Of a stretch of DNA of 64,000 bases, positions 33,414 through 63,699 are shown in pieces (the stretch's first letter is position 1; each line of letters opens with the position of its first letter). This DNA is from Lagopus muta. Its lineage: Eukaryota; Chordata; Aves; Galliformes; Phasianidae. The DNA is taken from positions 8,638,501-8,702,500 of the forward strand of contig NC_064447.1 of NCBI RefSeq assembly GCF_023343835.1. The letters run 5' to 3'. Under the pieces are notes generated by a model. The model was not told the origin of the DNA. It saw only the letters and a program-made list of their open reading frames with translations, and searched no databases. The translations under genes and the position numbers were made by a program.

Positions 33414-36400
33414 CTTGCAGGAGGGAAAAGAAATTCAGGGTCAGCATCTGCACTGTTGTGGCATGCATAGGGAACACAGAGTGCTGTAGCTCAGCACCAG
33501 CCCCATGGGGAGATGCAGATGAAGCCAGCGGACATGCCAGGCTTGGAAGCAGCAGAGGGGCAGGGGCTCTGCTGCAGGATGGGATGGTGAGCAAGAGAGG
33601 GCAGCCTTGCTGCAGCACCACGTACCTCATCAGTATGCCGCAGATCAGGCAGCCGATCACAGGTCCGACCCAGTACACCCAGTGGTAGAGCCAGTAGTTG
33701 GTTATCACAGCTGGCCCAAAGGCTCGAGCAGGGTTCATGCAAGGTCCGGATACGGAACCCCTGAAAAAGGAACAAATGACATGAGCTGCTCCTCAGAGTG
33801 TGGAGCAGTTCCCATGTCCTGCGTCCATTTGCAGGGATGCCGGCATGGTGTGAAAGCTGCTGAGCCCATTTTGGGGCTCACCCAGTGCTCAGCTATTAAC
33901 CAGAGAATGCTCTGTGCTGTGCACAGGTAGCAGAACAGTGCAGGAGAGACAACAGCATTCACAGCTTTAAAAAACTGCAACAGATAAATATTTGCACATG
34001 AGGTTTGAGCGATGTTGAAATAAGAGCTCTGAATCCCGCTAGAGGGGGCACTGCCTTAACCAAACAATTCATTAACATTCAGAATTATGTGTGCTGGTTA
34101 TCTAGGTGCAGTGCCGAAGGACTCAGGCTGCTCACCCTTAGAGCCAGCCCACAGCTGAGCCTGGAAGCGATTCCAGCAGCTGTGAAAATACACATTGAGG
34201 AGCTGTCCTTGTTTGCTCAGGGCTTCCTACTGTCAATACTGCCGGGGTGGCTGCTTACTTTTGTCAGCCCGTATCAGGTAATTGCAGAGGCTGGTGCAGC
34301 ATGAGATGTCCATGTGCTGAACTCAAGTCTCCGGCCTCCCTGACACATTTCTGGGGTGTGCCCAGCAATTCGCATCTACCAGTGTCAGTAGACCAAGTGT
34401 CTGATCTGCCAGCATCCATGGACATGCTCAGAACCCATCAGTTGTCCTGCCCATAAGGCTCTGAATAGGGCTGCAAGGGGGAATATCCCATCTCATCCCA
34501 TTCTACCGCAAACTATCCCATCCCATCCCATCCCATCCCATCCCATCCCATCCCATCCCATCCCATCCCAAAACCTACCAACTCAAATCATCCCATCCTG
34601 ATCTACTCAAAACTGTCCCATCCCATCCCATCCCATCCCATCCCATCCCATCTCATACCACCCCATCCCATCCTGTTCCTCTCCCCTTACTGGTGCAGAA
34701 TGCAGCAACTCTATTGCCAGTTGGGGTGGCAGTGGGATGCCCCGGTGCTGGGAGCTGGCAGCCCCAGGCTCTGCCCACCACAAGCTGCAGAGAACTGTGA
34801 GTGGGAGTCCCATCCCTGCAGCCATGGGTCCCATCCTGGCTGCTGCAGACACTGGAGTGGAACTACTAGGGCTTCACCCACTGCACAGTGGGAACTTGAG
34901 CTCACCCCACCATGACGTTGATGACGACTGTCAGGGCGACGCAGACAGGTGCTAGCTTGCTCTTGGTTTCCTCATTGACTGCAGTCATGCAGACCACAAG
35001 CAACAGGAAGGTGGTCGTGATGATCTCATTGCCCAGCGCTGCGCCGATCTGCTCATTTCTCTGGATGACAGCAAAGGCCCCTCCGTAGCTGTTGTCGAAG
35101 CTTGCACTGTTTGCCACGGCCTGGAGGGGACACTTGGTTGGTGCTACCCCTCTCCATATTGTTGGCATTACAAACATATGTGCTCACTGTCAGGGCAGCG
35201 TGGGCGGGCAGAGTGCTGGGCTAAAGAGGAGCTAATCTCAGCACTTTCCTCCTGCAAGCGAGCCCTAAGCACCTGGCAAACATAAACTCATTAGCAAAGG
35301 CTCATAGCGTCTCCAGAGATAATGAGCTGGCTGTGCTCCGTTGGACACGCACAAAGCGAGGGGCTGTGCGGGGCTCAGAGCCCAGGGATGGGCCACACCA
35401 GATTCAATTAATGGTACAGAATAGTGTGGCAGGGGAATGCTGTGCACCTAAGCAGCTGAAGCTGCAGATGTGCTATGCTCTGCCTTGGGCAGCACCCCTA
35501 CACCAGCACCCAGCCCAGCTTGGAAGCAGGACTATGGGAGCAGAAAGCAGGCACAGCACGCCCTGTGCTCACACAGCACGCTGCAGTGCAGGATCATATG
35601 AACATCAGAGCTCTTAATTACACTGAGAACTGGTGCTGTAGTGCCCCTTCCCCACTTCAGCACACACCTGTGGCTGTGCTGACATTGCACAGGGCAATGT
35701 CAGCTCTGGCAGAGTGGGAGCACAGTCCTTGAGCCCCAGCGAGCCCCCCTCTGGCATGTGTACCTTTGTCAGGGCAGCCCCTAAGATCCCTCCGCAGAGC
35801 TGGGCAATAATGTACGGGATGACCATGATGTGTTCCATCTTGCCGATCAGCCATATGGCCAGGGACACGACAGGGTTGGTATGAGTTCCACTGTAAAGGA
35901 AAAGAAGAGTCAGCGTGGGGTTCACCCTAAATGACAATGAAAAAATGAAAAAGCAGGCTCTGCCTGCTGCCTTGCCCCCACTGCCCTCCTCAGTGCGGTG
36001 TGAGTGCTGCACTCACTATGGGCTGGAACCATGAATATGTTTTTAGCACTTATAAGAATGTGCTGTGCACTGCAGGGGAGCAAAATCTGGCTGTTTCTGT
36101 TCTCTGCAGTTGCTATTTGGAGAAGCAGCAATTCCAGATGGGATATGCAGACCCTTCTAAAGCACATGCAGAGAATCAGCTGCCACGGCACATTTTGAAA
36201 AGTGGTTTTGGAGCTCAGGAAACCACCAGGTCCTTCCAGGAGCAGCAAGGGGGAAGTGTGCATAAACCTCTTCTGTGCACAATATTTTGCAGTGCTGCAG
36301 GCTGAGGATGAGCCAAGCCCTGGCCTCTGTGCTGCTCTTCTGCTCAGCTGCACATCATGGCACAGCATTGCACAGCACAACATGGCATGGCTCAGCATGG

Positions 36401-37654
36401 CATAGCGCAGCGCAGCGCAGTGCAGCTCAGCACAGCATGGCACGGCATGGTATGGCTGCAGGTTTCCTTTGCTCTGAAGCTTCCAGGACACTCTACTCCA
36501 TGCAGAACACGTCTCGCATGAAGGCAGAGGGCAGGGCAAGGGTTGTGCCCTATGTAAAGGACATGACACCACTCTTTCCACAGTCTCCAGCACTGCACTG
36601 GGCAGTGCTATGCCCCAACTCCAATGCAGCAGCAGGCACTCGCCTAGCAATGGGACTCAGATTGTTAACCTCAGAGACCACATGCCAGACAAGATCATAT
36701 ACCTCTGAATTAAGACAGATTATCATGGGACACGCATTAATTAGCAAGCTTCATAACCGATCAGCCCTAATAATAATCGCTGGTGAAGTCGTTGAGTCAG
36801 AGTGTCTAGGAGCCCACAGTTATGTCTTATTCTTCAGCTGTAATTAAAATCCAAAGTCGGGTTGTCTCAGTCAGGCCCAGGCAGGAGGGTGCTGTGAACC
36901 CCTAGGCAGGGGCAGCCCCAGGACCCATCCTGAGCTGCACAGATTCAGAGTAGGGAGATGGGGATAGAAGGAAGTGAAGCCCCACAGGGACCCGTTCAGC
37001 TTTTCCATCCAGAAAGAAGCTGTGTTTGGGAGTCAAATAGCAACCTATTTCAGTGAACAGCTTTGTCTAAATGTTGCTTCAGAAGAATTGAAACCATTTG
37101 TAAATGGAATCCAAGCATTTCCCAGTGCACAGGGGAATAGAACACGCAGGTCAAAATGTGTCATCCTGACATTGCTTCAGAAGGAAATGCCACAGATTTC
37201 CCAAGTGATGCTTTTGCTTCAGCTTTGACCTTTTTTTTCTCTCCTTACATTAACAAGAACCAAAATCAGAATGCTGCAACCAAAGCCAGAATGCTGAACC
37301 TCCCCCATACCCAGAATCTCGCTCACAATCATTAACCAAGTGGCATGGTGCACCTGGGGATGCTCCTAGGGAAGAAGGGACCCCAGGGCTGTGTGATAGG
37401 AGAGCCATGAGCACATCCTGGGGGTCACCAGCCCCTTACCTGATGTTTTCCAGGCTGACAACGATGGGCACGATGGACAACCCGTGGACCAGCGCAGGCT
37501 GCATCGTCCCGGTGTTTCCTGAGTCCTCCACAACTGACATGCAGCCGATGAAGACGAAGGCTGCAGTGCCCAGCAGCTCAGCGAAGAAGGGCAGCACGTA
37601 GCGCTCGTACCAGTTCTTCTTGGCCGGCGGGCGCTCGGAGTCCACCATCTCCAT
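33371..37654 (-). CDS. AQP8: AQP8, aquaporin-8 (complete, five coding exons)
   Basis: Six-helix membrane channel of the aquaporin-8 branch, known in vertebrates to pass water, ammonia and hydrogen peroxide in plasma and inner mitochondrial membranes of gut, liver and pancreas. Joined exons (37440-37654, 35764-35890, 34906-35120, 33626-33760, 33371-33413) total 735 nt, encoding 244 residues (human 261). Landmarks: [20 protein letters not shown] into helix 1, first pore box NPV at 77-79 (usually NPA), [17 protein letters not shown] in helix 3, [15 protein letters not shown] in helix 4, SGPCMNPAR with the second NPA at 195-197, and [12 protein letters not shown] in helix 6. The cysteine before MNPAR and the arginine after NPA, both selectivity-filter residues typical of AQP8, are kept. 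The N-terminus is shorter than in human. The start ATG at 37654 is the first in the spliced coding exon; a second ATG two codons later is also possible. Confidence 0.96.
33626..33760 (-). CDS. AQP8: AQP8 exon 5 (second pore box)
   Basis: 135 nt, acceptor TTCCTTTTTCAG, donor AG|GTACGT. Encodes [20 protein letters not shown] then [20 protein letters not shown] and GILM. It contains the canonical NPA at 195-197, Cys193, Arg198 and helix 6 (about 206-230). Confidence 0.97.
34484..34680. repeat. (TCCCA)n pentanucleotide satellite in AQP8 intron 4
   Basis: Two blocks of near-perfect TCCCA units (34515-34570 and 34615-34655) joined by a diverged stretch, between AQP8 exons 4 and 5. TGGGA on the sense strand. 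Likely length-polymorphic. Confidence 0.95.
34906..35120 (-). CDS. AQP8: AQP8 exon 4
   Basis: 215 nt, acceptor CCCCTCCAG, donor GG|GTGAGC. Encodes the extracellular loop ([20 protein letters not shown]), helix 4 (about 138-161, [13 protein letters not shown]) and helix 5 (about 170-186, [16 protein letters not shown]). The motif [12 protein letters not shown] matches human AINEKTKGPLAP. No N-X-S/T sequon is seen in the loop. Confidence 0.96.
35764..35890 (-). CDS. AQP8: AQP8 exon 3 (first pore box)
   Basis: 127 nt, acceptor TTTTCCTTTACAG, donor GTACAC. Encodes [20 protein letters not shown] then [20 protein letters not shown] and TK. The half-helix normally reading NPA reads N77-P78-V79. Helix 3 follows at about 91-112. 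Ends in phase 0. Confidence 0.96.
36354..36455. repeat. CAGCATGG/CAGCG low-complexity repeat in AQP8 intron 2
   Basis: Irregular array of CACAGCATGGCA and CAGCGCAG units, including a short (CGCAG)n core near 36405-36420. Confidence 0.8.
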
Positions 37655-37695
37655 CTCTTCTTTGGTGGAGGGCTGCCCACACAGCACGAGGGGGG
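37440..37695 (-). CDS. AQP8: AQP8 exon 2 (first coding exon)
   Basis: Acceptor TTGCTTTCTTCCAG, donor AG|GTAAGG. After a 41-nt 5' UTR the ATG at 37654 opens [20 protein letters not shown], helix 1 (about residues 23-42) and helix 2 (about 54-68), ending SLENI plus two bases of S72. Aligns with human [20 protein letters not shown]. Confidence 0.95.
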
Positions 37696-37837
37696 CTGGA
37701 AGAAAGCAACGTCCTGTTAAACAAGGAACAGAAAGCCCAAATCCCAGCCCTATGTGCACGGAGCACAGCCTACATCCCAGCAAGCAGCCCGGCAGCCCAG
37801 CACAGAGAGGCACTGATGCTGTCCCAGGGACACTCAC

Positions 37838-37920
37838 CCTGTGAGAGCTCAACGCTGGTGCTGCCCGACGCCAGCACGGCCACAGAAGGTAGCGGGTGCT
37901 GGGGAGCACCGCACAGTCTG
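37838..37920 (-). other. AQP8: Probable AQP8 exon 1 (5' UTR)
   Basis: A strong donor (CACAGG|GTGAGTG) lies at 37838/37837, followed by a 142-nt intron that ends in a clear acceptor before coding exon 2 at 37695. The upstream end is estimated from a TATA-like element about 30 nt further upstream. No ATG is seen in the inferred exon, so translation starts in exon 2. The 5' boundary is approximate. Confidence 0.55.
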
Positions 37921-37939
37921 AACTGCTACCAAGCTCCCC

Positions 37940-38000
37940 CTGCCCTGTATATGGAGAGGCTGTGACTGGGAGGCTCAGAAGATGGATTGCATTTGCATTG
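37940..38000 (-). promoter_or_regulatory. AQP8: Putative AQP8 core promoter
   Basis: On the minus strand a CCATATACAG element (about 37945-37954) could act as a weak TATA box about 30 nt upstream of the inferred exon 1. Just upstream are a perfect octamer (ATGCAAAT at 37991-37998) and AT-rich TTTATT motifs of the kind bound by intestinal CDX factors. There is no CpG island, in keeping with a tissue-restricted gene. Factor assignments are inference. Confidence 0.4.
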
Positions 38001-38096
38001 CTAAATAAAAAAACAGAGAAAAAGGGGCAATAAAGAAGATAGGCCAGCCCCCAGGAATATAAAACCTCTTTATCACCGTCATTCCTTGGTTCAAGG

Positions 38097-38172
38097 TTTT
38101 GCTTTTTTTTTTTTCCCTTCACCTGGTGGCTTGGTTTTTTTTTTTTATTGTTTTTTTTTTTGTTTGTTTGTT
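38097..38172. repeat. T-rich tract upstream of AQP8
   Basis: Three T runs of 11-12 nt with short interruptions, ending in (TTTG)n. Lies just upstream of the inferred AQP8 promoter. Confidence 0.9.
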
Positions 38173-38174
38173 AT

Positions 38175-41100
38175 CATTGTTGGTTTAGGTTTTGCTACCA
38201 CAGCAGAGGACGTGACCCTTCCCACAGTGCATGCTGCATGTACCTGGGATGCCAGCTGCTATTGCTGGGAGGGAGCACACGCGAGGATCCACTGACACTG
38301 CTTGCACTGAAGCATGCACTGTTCCAACAGTGCCCTGAGAAACGCAGAGAATGGCCCAGCTCTGCCCACAGACGATCCAAATCCTGCTCTCCCAGCCAGG
38401 GCTGAACTCACTTTAAGAAAGGAGAGCCCAAGCCTAGGATTAAGGCAGAGATTTGGGTATCAGTGCTGTGCTGTGCCTTCATGGCACAGTGCAATTTAGT
38501 GCCCTGGAACGTGTATGGATGGGGAGTGCTGGGGCTGAAGCACTCAGGGCAGCAGGTGATAAGGGGTGGTTGGGAGCACCTGGGTGGAGGCAAATGGTCC
38601 AAAAACCTTCTACTGTCATTACCTACATACTCAGTGAACAAATGGCATTTACTTTGTGTTGCTGCATTAACACTAGTGGGCATTAAGATCTTAAGGACAA
38701 CATCAGGGAGTGTCAGCACAGAGACCTCACTGGCAGCAGTGTGCCTGGATCCACCTGCAGTTCTAAGAGCTGATGTTGAGCCAGTGTTCACAAGTGCTCC
38801 AAAGCCTGCCTACCACACAGAGGATCGCTGGGCACACAGCATAGTCCAAACCCAGGAGAGGGTATGAGGATGCCACCAGCTGCAGCCTGGCAGGGAATGC
38901 CGTGCTGCTGCCATCCACACAGGCAGAGAGACAGCTCTGGTGGCATGAGGCCCCAGGGCTGCACCAAGCACTAAGGATGTGTTTATCATCCCGCTGGGGA
39001 TGGGTGCTGAGCCACCAGGGGATGTGTGCTGGGGGCATTTCAGCCCCTTGAGCAATCGTTTCATGTTTGTGATGGGTCATTAAGGATTGGGGCTTACAAG
39101 TATTTTTTCTCTTGTAAGCAAGTGTAAAGAACGCCAACGATGTTTTATGGTGTTTTCACAAGGCACTGAGGATAGGAAGGAAATTTCCACTGGTCTGCCT
39201 CAGAGGAGCTGCTGTGGCCATGCAGAACAGGGCCAGGCAGCAGGTGAATGGAATCCAGCTTCAGGCACCTCCACAAGTTCCCTTCTCTTGCTGAGGTTTG
39301 GTTCCCTGCAGACAAAACCTCTTGGCCAGAGCTTATAAAAATCACTAGAATAGCAAAAGTGAGCCAGGGGGTTGGCAGACCCTTGGGCATCCCTCAGATC
39401 CCCCCACACAAACTCATGGCACAGACCTCACGCAGTGCCCCAGCCTGCCAAGTTCCAGCAGGGTCCCAGCATGGAGCCAACTGCTCTGCACAGCTCAGGG
39501 CTTCACTGGGAGCGATGTGAACTTGGATAAAAGGAGCACAGAGGCTTGATTCTTGGAGACGCTTATGAGAGGTAACTGCACCACATTCAAATCTCATTTG
39601 GTGCTTCTCAAAGTGCTGAATAAAGACAGAGCAGTGCAGGACCGGGAGGATGATGGACACTTCTCGGCCACTGTCTTTGCAGCTCAGGCAGCAGCGCTAT
39701 GCCATCAGGGCAGAGGTCACAGAGTCTTCTTCAGATTTTTTCCTAGAAATGGATTGGGAGCACTGGAAGGTCACAGCTCCAAAGTGAAGATTAACTCAGT
39801 GTCCTTGGCTTTTAAATATTTACCATTATTGTTAGGCAGTAGGGATGTTTGGCTGAGCCCAACGCAGGAAACGCTCCACGCTCAGACAACAACGCAGCCT
39901 GGGTAAGGAGAGCAGCCAGGGAATGGAGCATCACCCCGCTCTGCCAGGCACTCCTGTGCCATCCACACCTCACTGCAGCGATATAAAGGATCTATATTCG
40001 TCACTACAAACTGGCCAGAGGTGCTGGATTTCTTTTGTTTGCTCTGAATCCTCTCTCCTGGACTTCCAGCTCTCCAGCACAATATGTTTCACATAACTGC
40101 GAGGGGAAATGCCAAAGGGAATTCCTACAGACAGATTCAGTCCTATCTGAACTCTACCTCAGCAGCCATTGTGTGCTCACCTTCCACTGTCACACAAAGA
40201 CACAGCCCTGCTCCTCACACCCTGCACTTCTGTGGGTAAGGTTAAATGCTCGGAAAGAAGGGTCTATTTTGGGGAGCTGAATACAATCTACACTCACGGG
40301 AAAAGGCGTGGGGATAAGGACAGATAAATCTGTTCATATTATCAGACATTTATTTTTGTCCTTGTTTGTGCTTGCACCGATCATGTGGATTTCTTAAATA
40401 AGTGACAACAGCAACTGTGTCAATCAGTACAGGAAATGATAGTACAAAACAAGCAGTGCCTCAGAAAAACCCTTTTTAAGAGTTGTAGATGGATGTTAGA
40501 AGAGTTCTCTATCTATGTAAAGAGGTTTGAATACATCTTTAAGTCTAGAATTGCCCCCAAAGCATTTTTTTCCTCTTTTCCCTGCTTAATCATGCAGGTC
40601 CACAACTTGCTTTTCCATATGAACCACAGAACCAAACCTCAACCCACCCAAACACAAAGCGGCACTGAAGCAGACACTAACCAAGAACATACTGCCATCA
40701 TCTAGCAGCACCCAAACGCAGCACCAGCTGTGGGCAGAGCCTCTTCATACTGCACTGATATGTTTGATGGGACAGACTTCAGGCTGGATGCCTCTATGAA
40801 GTGCAACAAGAGGTGGAGGTGCTGCATGATAGCACCGCTGCAATAAGACTGAGCACAGCCAGCATCCATATCCAGCTCTTACAAAGCAATAAAGGAACCC
40901 ATCTGGTACTGCCTTATCTTGACAGTATTTATCCTGGGGACTGATAATCTAATGATTACACAACTGCTATTGAATGAGAACTTGCAGAATTATTTGCAGC
41001 TCATAGCAGTGACACAGGCAGGCTGACCTCTGCCCACATGCGATCCTGTGGCGTAACAGGGGCACTGGGGATTGCTACAGTAATGCTGGATGGAAATTTC

Positions 41101-44100
41101 CAAGGGTTCTCACACAGGGGTACTTTGTTCTGTTAGGGACTGATTAAGGGTCAGTTGTGCAGATGCAGAGCAAGGCTGATTATGGAGAGCAGTAAACAGT
41201 TGTATCTGGACCTTAACCTTGATATTTAACATTAAAATCAAACTCTACCTAGGCAGAAGCCAAACGTGGCTGGAAAACCTCTCCATTCTCCTGCCAGAGG
41301 TGCTCCTCTCAGTGAACAGCTATGAGGTGCAGCAGAGCTTGTCTGTGCAGAAACCAGCCAAAACACCCATCAGGAACCCTGCAAAACACATCCTACCAGT
41401 GTGAGGCCTGTCTGATGGAGCACAGAGCTGCAGTGAACCACATCCCAAGCCCCTTTATATCAGAAACACATGGCTCGGTGGCTGCACCCTGCTGGTGAGC
41501 TCTGGTCCCACTCAATAAGTGAGGCAAAGATACATTATCCCAGGGCCAGGAGATACGCTCTGTGAGAGTGCCTTGCCAAAGTCACGTTTGTTGCATGTGT
41601 ATTCGCCCATCTAACTCAGAAGAAGCCACCAGGCCTGTCGCGTTGGCACCAGCAGTCAACGCTGCACATAACAGCTCCTGCAGTTCAGAAGGCACACTCA
41701 GCTTCTGATGTGTTGATGTGTTTTTAAGTCTGAGCTCTCACTGATCACAACATTACCTGTCAGATAACCACTGGGCTTAGATGTGGGCATAGCTGTAGCA
41801 CTGCACCTTGTCTATTTTCCCACACGTTCAACTGCCAACACCTTTGATCCAGCTATTTCAGATGCTTTTGGCACATTACTTGGAACTGAGACTTTTGAGG
41901 ATCGGCACACCTCTGTAGGTGCTTGCCAGCACCAGACCAAGCAGCACCAATGCCATCAACTGGCCTGGAGCCATGCACAGGCAGAGCAAGGAGGAAACAG
42001 GAGCACTGGAAGTAGGGGGAGTCTGGTCAGAGCTGCATGGAGGGTGCCCAACACCACAGGTTGATCATTCATTTACAAGTTCTTATTCTGTGAACAGCAA
42101 GGAAGAAAATAGCATCTGCATGAATACACAAGTAGGATATTAGAAAGATGGTAGAGTTAGAAGGAGAATTTTGAGAGATGATCAGAGACAGCTACAGCTC
42201 AAAGTCAGCCAGGTTTGCGGCAAGGCTGAGGTGGAGGGGGATGAGTTCTGGTTCCCAGTGGTTGAGCTTCATCTCACAGGCTCACCTGGCAGTGCCTGTG
42301 GTGGGGCAGATCCCACATGACTTCTTCCCAAATGATGGAAAGGCCTTTCCAAGTGATATTGCACACAGTGAGGGCAGAGCAGTCAGGAACCTGTCCAGGT
42401 GACAGCAATGCTGATGATCAAAAAGGAGTGAAATTCCATTAACTCCACTCACCTGAAGCAAAATGAATTGGAAACACAGCTCAGCTGGCTGAACAACAGA
42501 CCCAGCACAGCCACATCCCCAGGTGCTGCAGCCAGCTCTGAGCAAGAGGTGAAATGTTTACTGCTATCTGCTTCAGAAGCACTACACCATTTCTAAGAAA
42601 TGGAAAGAACCTACGTGCTCCCAACCCGTAGGCATGCCTTCATAATGCTGTGTCTTCAATCCAGCAAAGGGCTTTGCAAGGCAGCACACACACCCCACAG
42701 CAGCACAGCCCTCGTGAGTCACAGATCTGTAGGTGGAAGGGCCTTGCATGCTATAAGCTCATTAAAAGCAAGACAAGCAGCTTAATGGGCTGCAGCATGA
42801 TCCAAGATGCAGTACTGAGGAGCTCCAAAAAAGCAGGAAGGAGACAGCAGCCACACAGAAGGCTCAGGTGTGGAGAATATAGTTTCTGTGTAAAGAAAAG
42901 GGCTGGGGATAAAGTTCAACAGATCAGAGCTGAGCACATCTTCAGAGTAACCATGCTTCAGATATCAGAAAGTGATCTGCTGGGCAGCACCAAGCCATGT
43001 TAGCAGAACTGGTGAGTAAACTGCTCCTGGCCTGCTGAATCAGACCGATCTTTCTGTGAAAATGCAGGCTGGTCTCATAGACAGCACATCCATATTAAAA
43101 AAAAACAATTGCTGCTCCAACTGTGATTAACAAGACAGAATAAGAAAAAAAAATGCTAATACAGCGGAACTGAGCTCTTTATACCTTTTCTCAAGCATGC
43201 ATCTCAGCCTAGAAAAAGACCACTGATATTTTGTCAGTGTCCCACTGAACTCTGCAAGACCCTTCAGCTCTGTTTGCCTCTTAAACAAAAACAGTGGTAC
43301 AGAGTGAGGACAAAGGCATGTTTCCATGAGGAACCTTTCCAATTTTTATGCTCATTGTAGCAACTGCAGCTACAGTCCTACACTGGCAGTGTTTCAAATA
43401 ATGTTTTATCTATACAACTTTGCCCTTGTAACTGATACCCTTGTCTTCTGGCAATATCAGTGTGCTGTTTTTACCCAAACACAAGGTTTCAGTACCCACT
43501 TTGCAGCTCTTTGGAGGCCAGTTTCTTGCACTGTCCTTCTGAAGGGGCAGACTCCAAAAAAAGTCCATTACACACTGGTGTTCCAGCCAGGCAAATGCCC
43601 ACTCCACACATTGCCACACACACAAACTCAGGAGAAACTGCACTCTGAAGATGGGCACAATCATGATCCTTTTATCTTTCCCCCATTTAGCAAAGCAGTA
43701 AATTTGAAGGACTCTGATCTAATTAAGACAAATTCACAGATGGTTGTTGAACTTGGCTCCTTGGATTCATGTTAGGCTGACAGAGCAATTGCACAGTGGG
43801 AACAACAACAAAAGAAATTTCAAAACCTCTAAGTAAAAACAGTGCGAAAACAGAAGACAAAAAGCTGCAGGCCATGAAAAGCAGCAGGCTGACACTGTCC
43901 CCTGCTTCACTGGAAACAGAAGTGCTCATAAGGAAGTCTACTTCCCCAATCTACAGAGCAGGCAACAGCAATGGAAAAAATACATCACTCAGTGGCAAAT
44001 CCTGTAGTCTCTGGTTGTAGCTGCTATGCACAAAAAGGAACTGTGATAGCAAGGCAAGAAAAAGAGACATACCTTTGTGGGCTCCTGCATTGGCAGAGAG

Positions 44101-44730
44101 AAAAGGTCAACACTAATGCAGACCAGAGCAGCCTGCATGTGCCTCTCAACAGGAGGGGTACAGCTAAGCTCCAACGAAAAGCACAGGCATAAGCATGCTG
44201 TTGAGATTGTTATCTTAGAAGCAAAGGTTTTGAGTTCCTTTCATTGCTGCACAAAGGATCCATCTCTTCTCTTTGGGGAATGAGTTTAAGTGAATACTTT
44301 GCAAAGACTGAGAAGAGCGTTAACCAAATACTGCATTTCTGTGCCTTGTCACTTGAGAACTCAGCATGAACCAACATAACAGTGGACTGCCTCTAGTTCC
44401 CAGTGACTGAAACTGGTACTTGATTCTGCAATGAGAGCAAAGTGAAAGCCATTTCTGTTTTCTACTTCTGTTCCCTTGAAATTGTCTTTAAGAAAAAAAA
44501 ACAAAAAAACAACCACCCCAATAACCTCGTTTGCTTGTTCATCCATCCAAACCCATATCAACTATATCCTAACAGATACATTTACTCTACAGGAAGTTGC
44601 ACAGAGTACAAAAATCAGTTTATCCTTGCAGCGACTTTTAATAAAATGTTCTTGTTGAAGCACTTGCCAAAGGCAAAATGCAGTCAAACCAGAAATGAAT
44701 GGGTCATTTCTAATAAATAAGACAGTAGAC
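38175..44730. other. AQP8-LCMT1 intergenic region
   Basis: About 6.6 kb between the AQP8 promoter and the LCMT1 3' end. No exon, RNA gene or young transposable element recognised. It contains a perfect 8-bp inverted repeat with a 2-nt spacer at 38316-38333 and one fairly long open frame (43326-43775, plus, 149 codons) with no recognised homology. The composition shifts to AT-richer after about 40 kb. Confidence 0.6.
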
Positions 44731-44749
44731 ACATTATAAATATTAAACA

Positions 44750-44755
44750 TTTATT
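44750..44755 (-). terminator. LCMT1: Probable LCMT1 polyadenylation signal
   Basis: First canonical AATAAA on the minus strand after the stop codon, giving a 3' UTR of about 0.85 kb. An ATTAAA variant at 44983-44988 could give a shorter end. No transcript evidence is available. Confidence 0.5.
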
Positions 44756-45596
44756 ATTATTCTTCTCAGAAGGTTGCAGGATTCAATTCCAAACAGTAGG
44801 AAGGTGGGTTAGGGGTTTTTGTTACTAAATGGATTTTGCTCATTTCTTTTAAGGGGAAAGAAAAAAAGAGACTGCTGTAAAAATACTGCCAGGAGTGCAA
44901 GTATAGTTTACTTCCTTTCTCACCACAACCATCCCCGTGCTGAACTGCCAAGCTGAGCCCTTCCCAGCTAAATAAAGTCTAATTTAATCATGGACCCTTT
45001 CCTTCTTTCACTCTTCCCAATAAGGGGCAGACCAAGCATAGTGACAGCCTTGTAGCAATAGTAAAAGCCTGGAGAAAGCTTACAGGGTGACACTTCCTAA
45101 GAGTTAAACCCAAACAGAAAGAAAATTAACAAAAACTAACCTTCATGATCAGCAGTGCACAGTGCAAAGAGAAATCCACTAATGCAGTTCAACATATTTT
45201 TCCAGCTTCCTATCACAAATACAGTTTACACATCCACAAGGAGATGAAAGTGGAGAATATAATCCAAGAACACTCACAGTTTTAAACTGAGGAAGGTGAG
45301 CCTTTAAACAGGAATTAGTCATCTTACAAAAGCCTGTCATTATACACATATCCAGGAATGAGAGGCGAATCTTGCTTCATAACAGCTGCTTAAAATGGGC
45401 AAAAAAATTCAAACTACCAAAAGCCAACAGGACAGTCAACATCAGCAGCACCCGTCACCTTCTTCACTGGCACTGCTTACACAGATGAGCAGACTGAACT
45501 CGGCACATGCACAGCCCCATCATTTCTGTGACCTTGTCTCAAGAAGAAGGCAGCAGCTGTGGCTTCTGGACCCACGGCTTCCCTTGAGCAAGTACA

Positions 45597-63693
<18,097 letters not shown>

Positions 63694-63699
63694 AGAGGG

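Noticed and set aside
34484-34680. (TCCCA)n considered as a telomere-like or centromeric satellite
   Set aside because: The unit is TGGGA, not TTAGGG, and the array is under 200 nt inside an intron. A plain microsatellite is sufficient.
37436-38122. Single 228-codon minus-strand frame covering AQP8 exon 2 and upstream sequence
   Set aside because: The upstream part reads through the T-rich tract, the promoter and intron 1. A clear acceptor at 37696-37697 and family comparison limit coding sequence to 37654 onward.
38316-38333. Perfect palindrome GCACTGTTCCAACAGTGC upstream of AQP8
   Set aside because: Matches no nuclear-receptor or other element I can name confidently; a short palindrome of this size is expected by chance in 64 kb.
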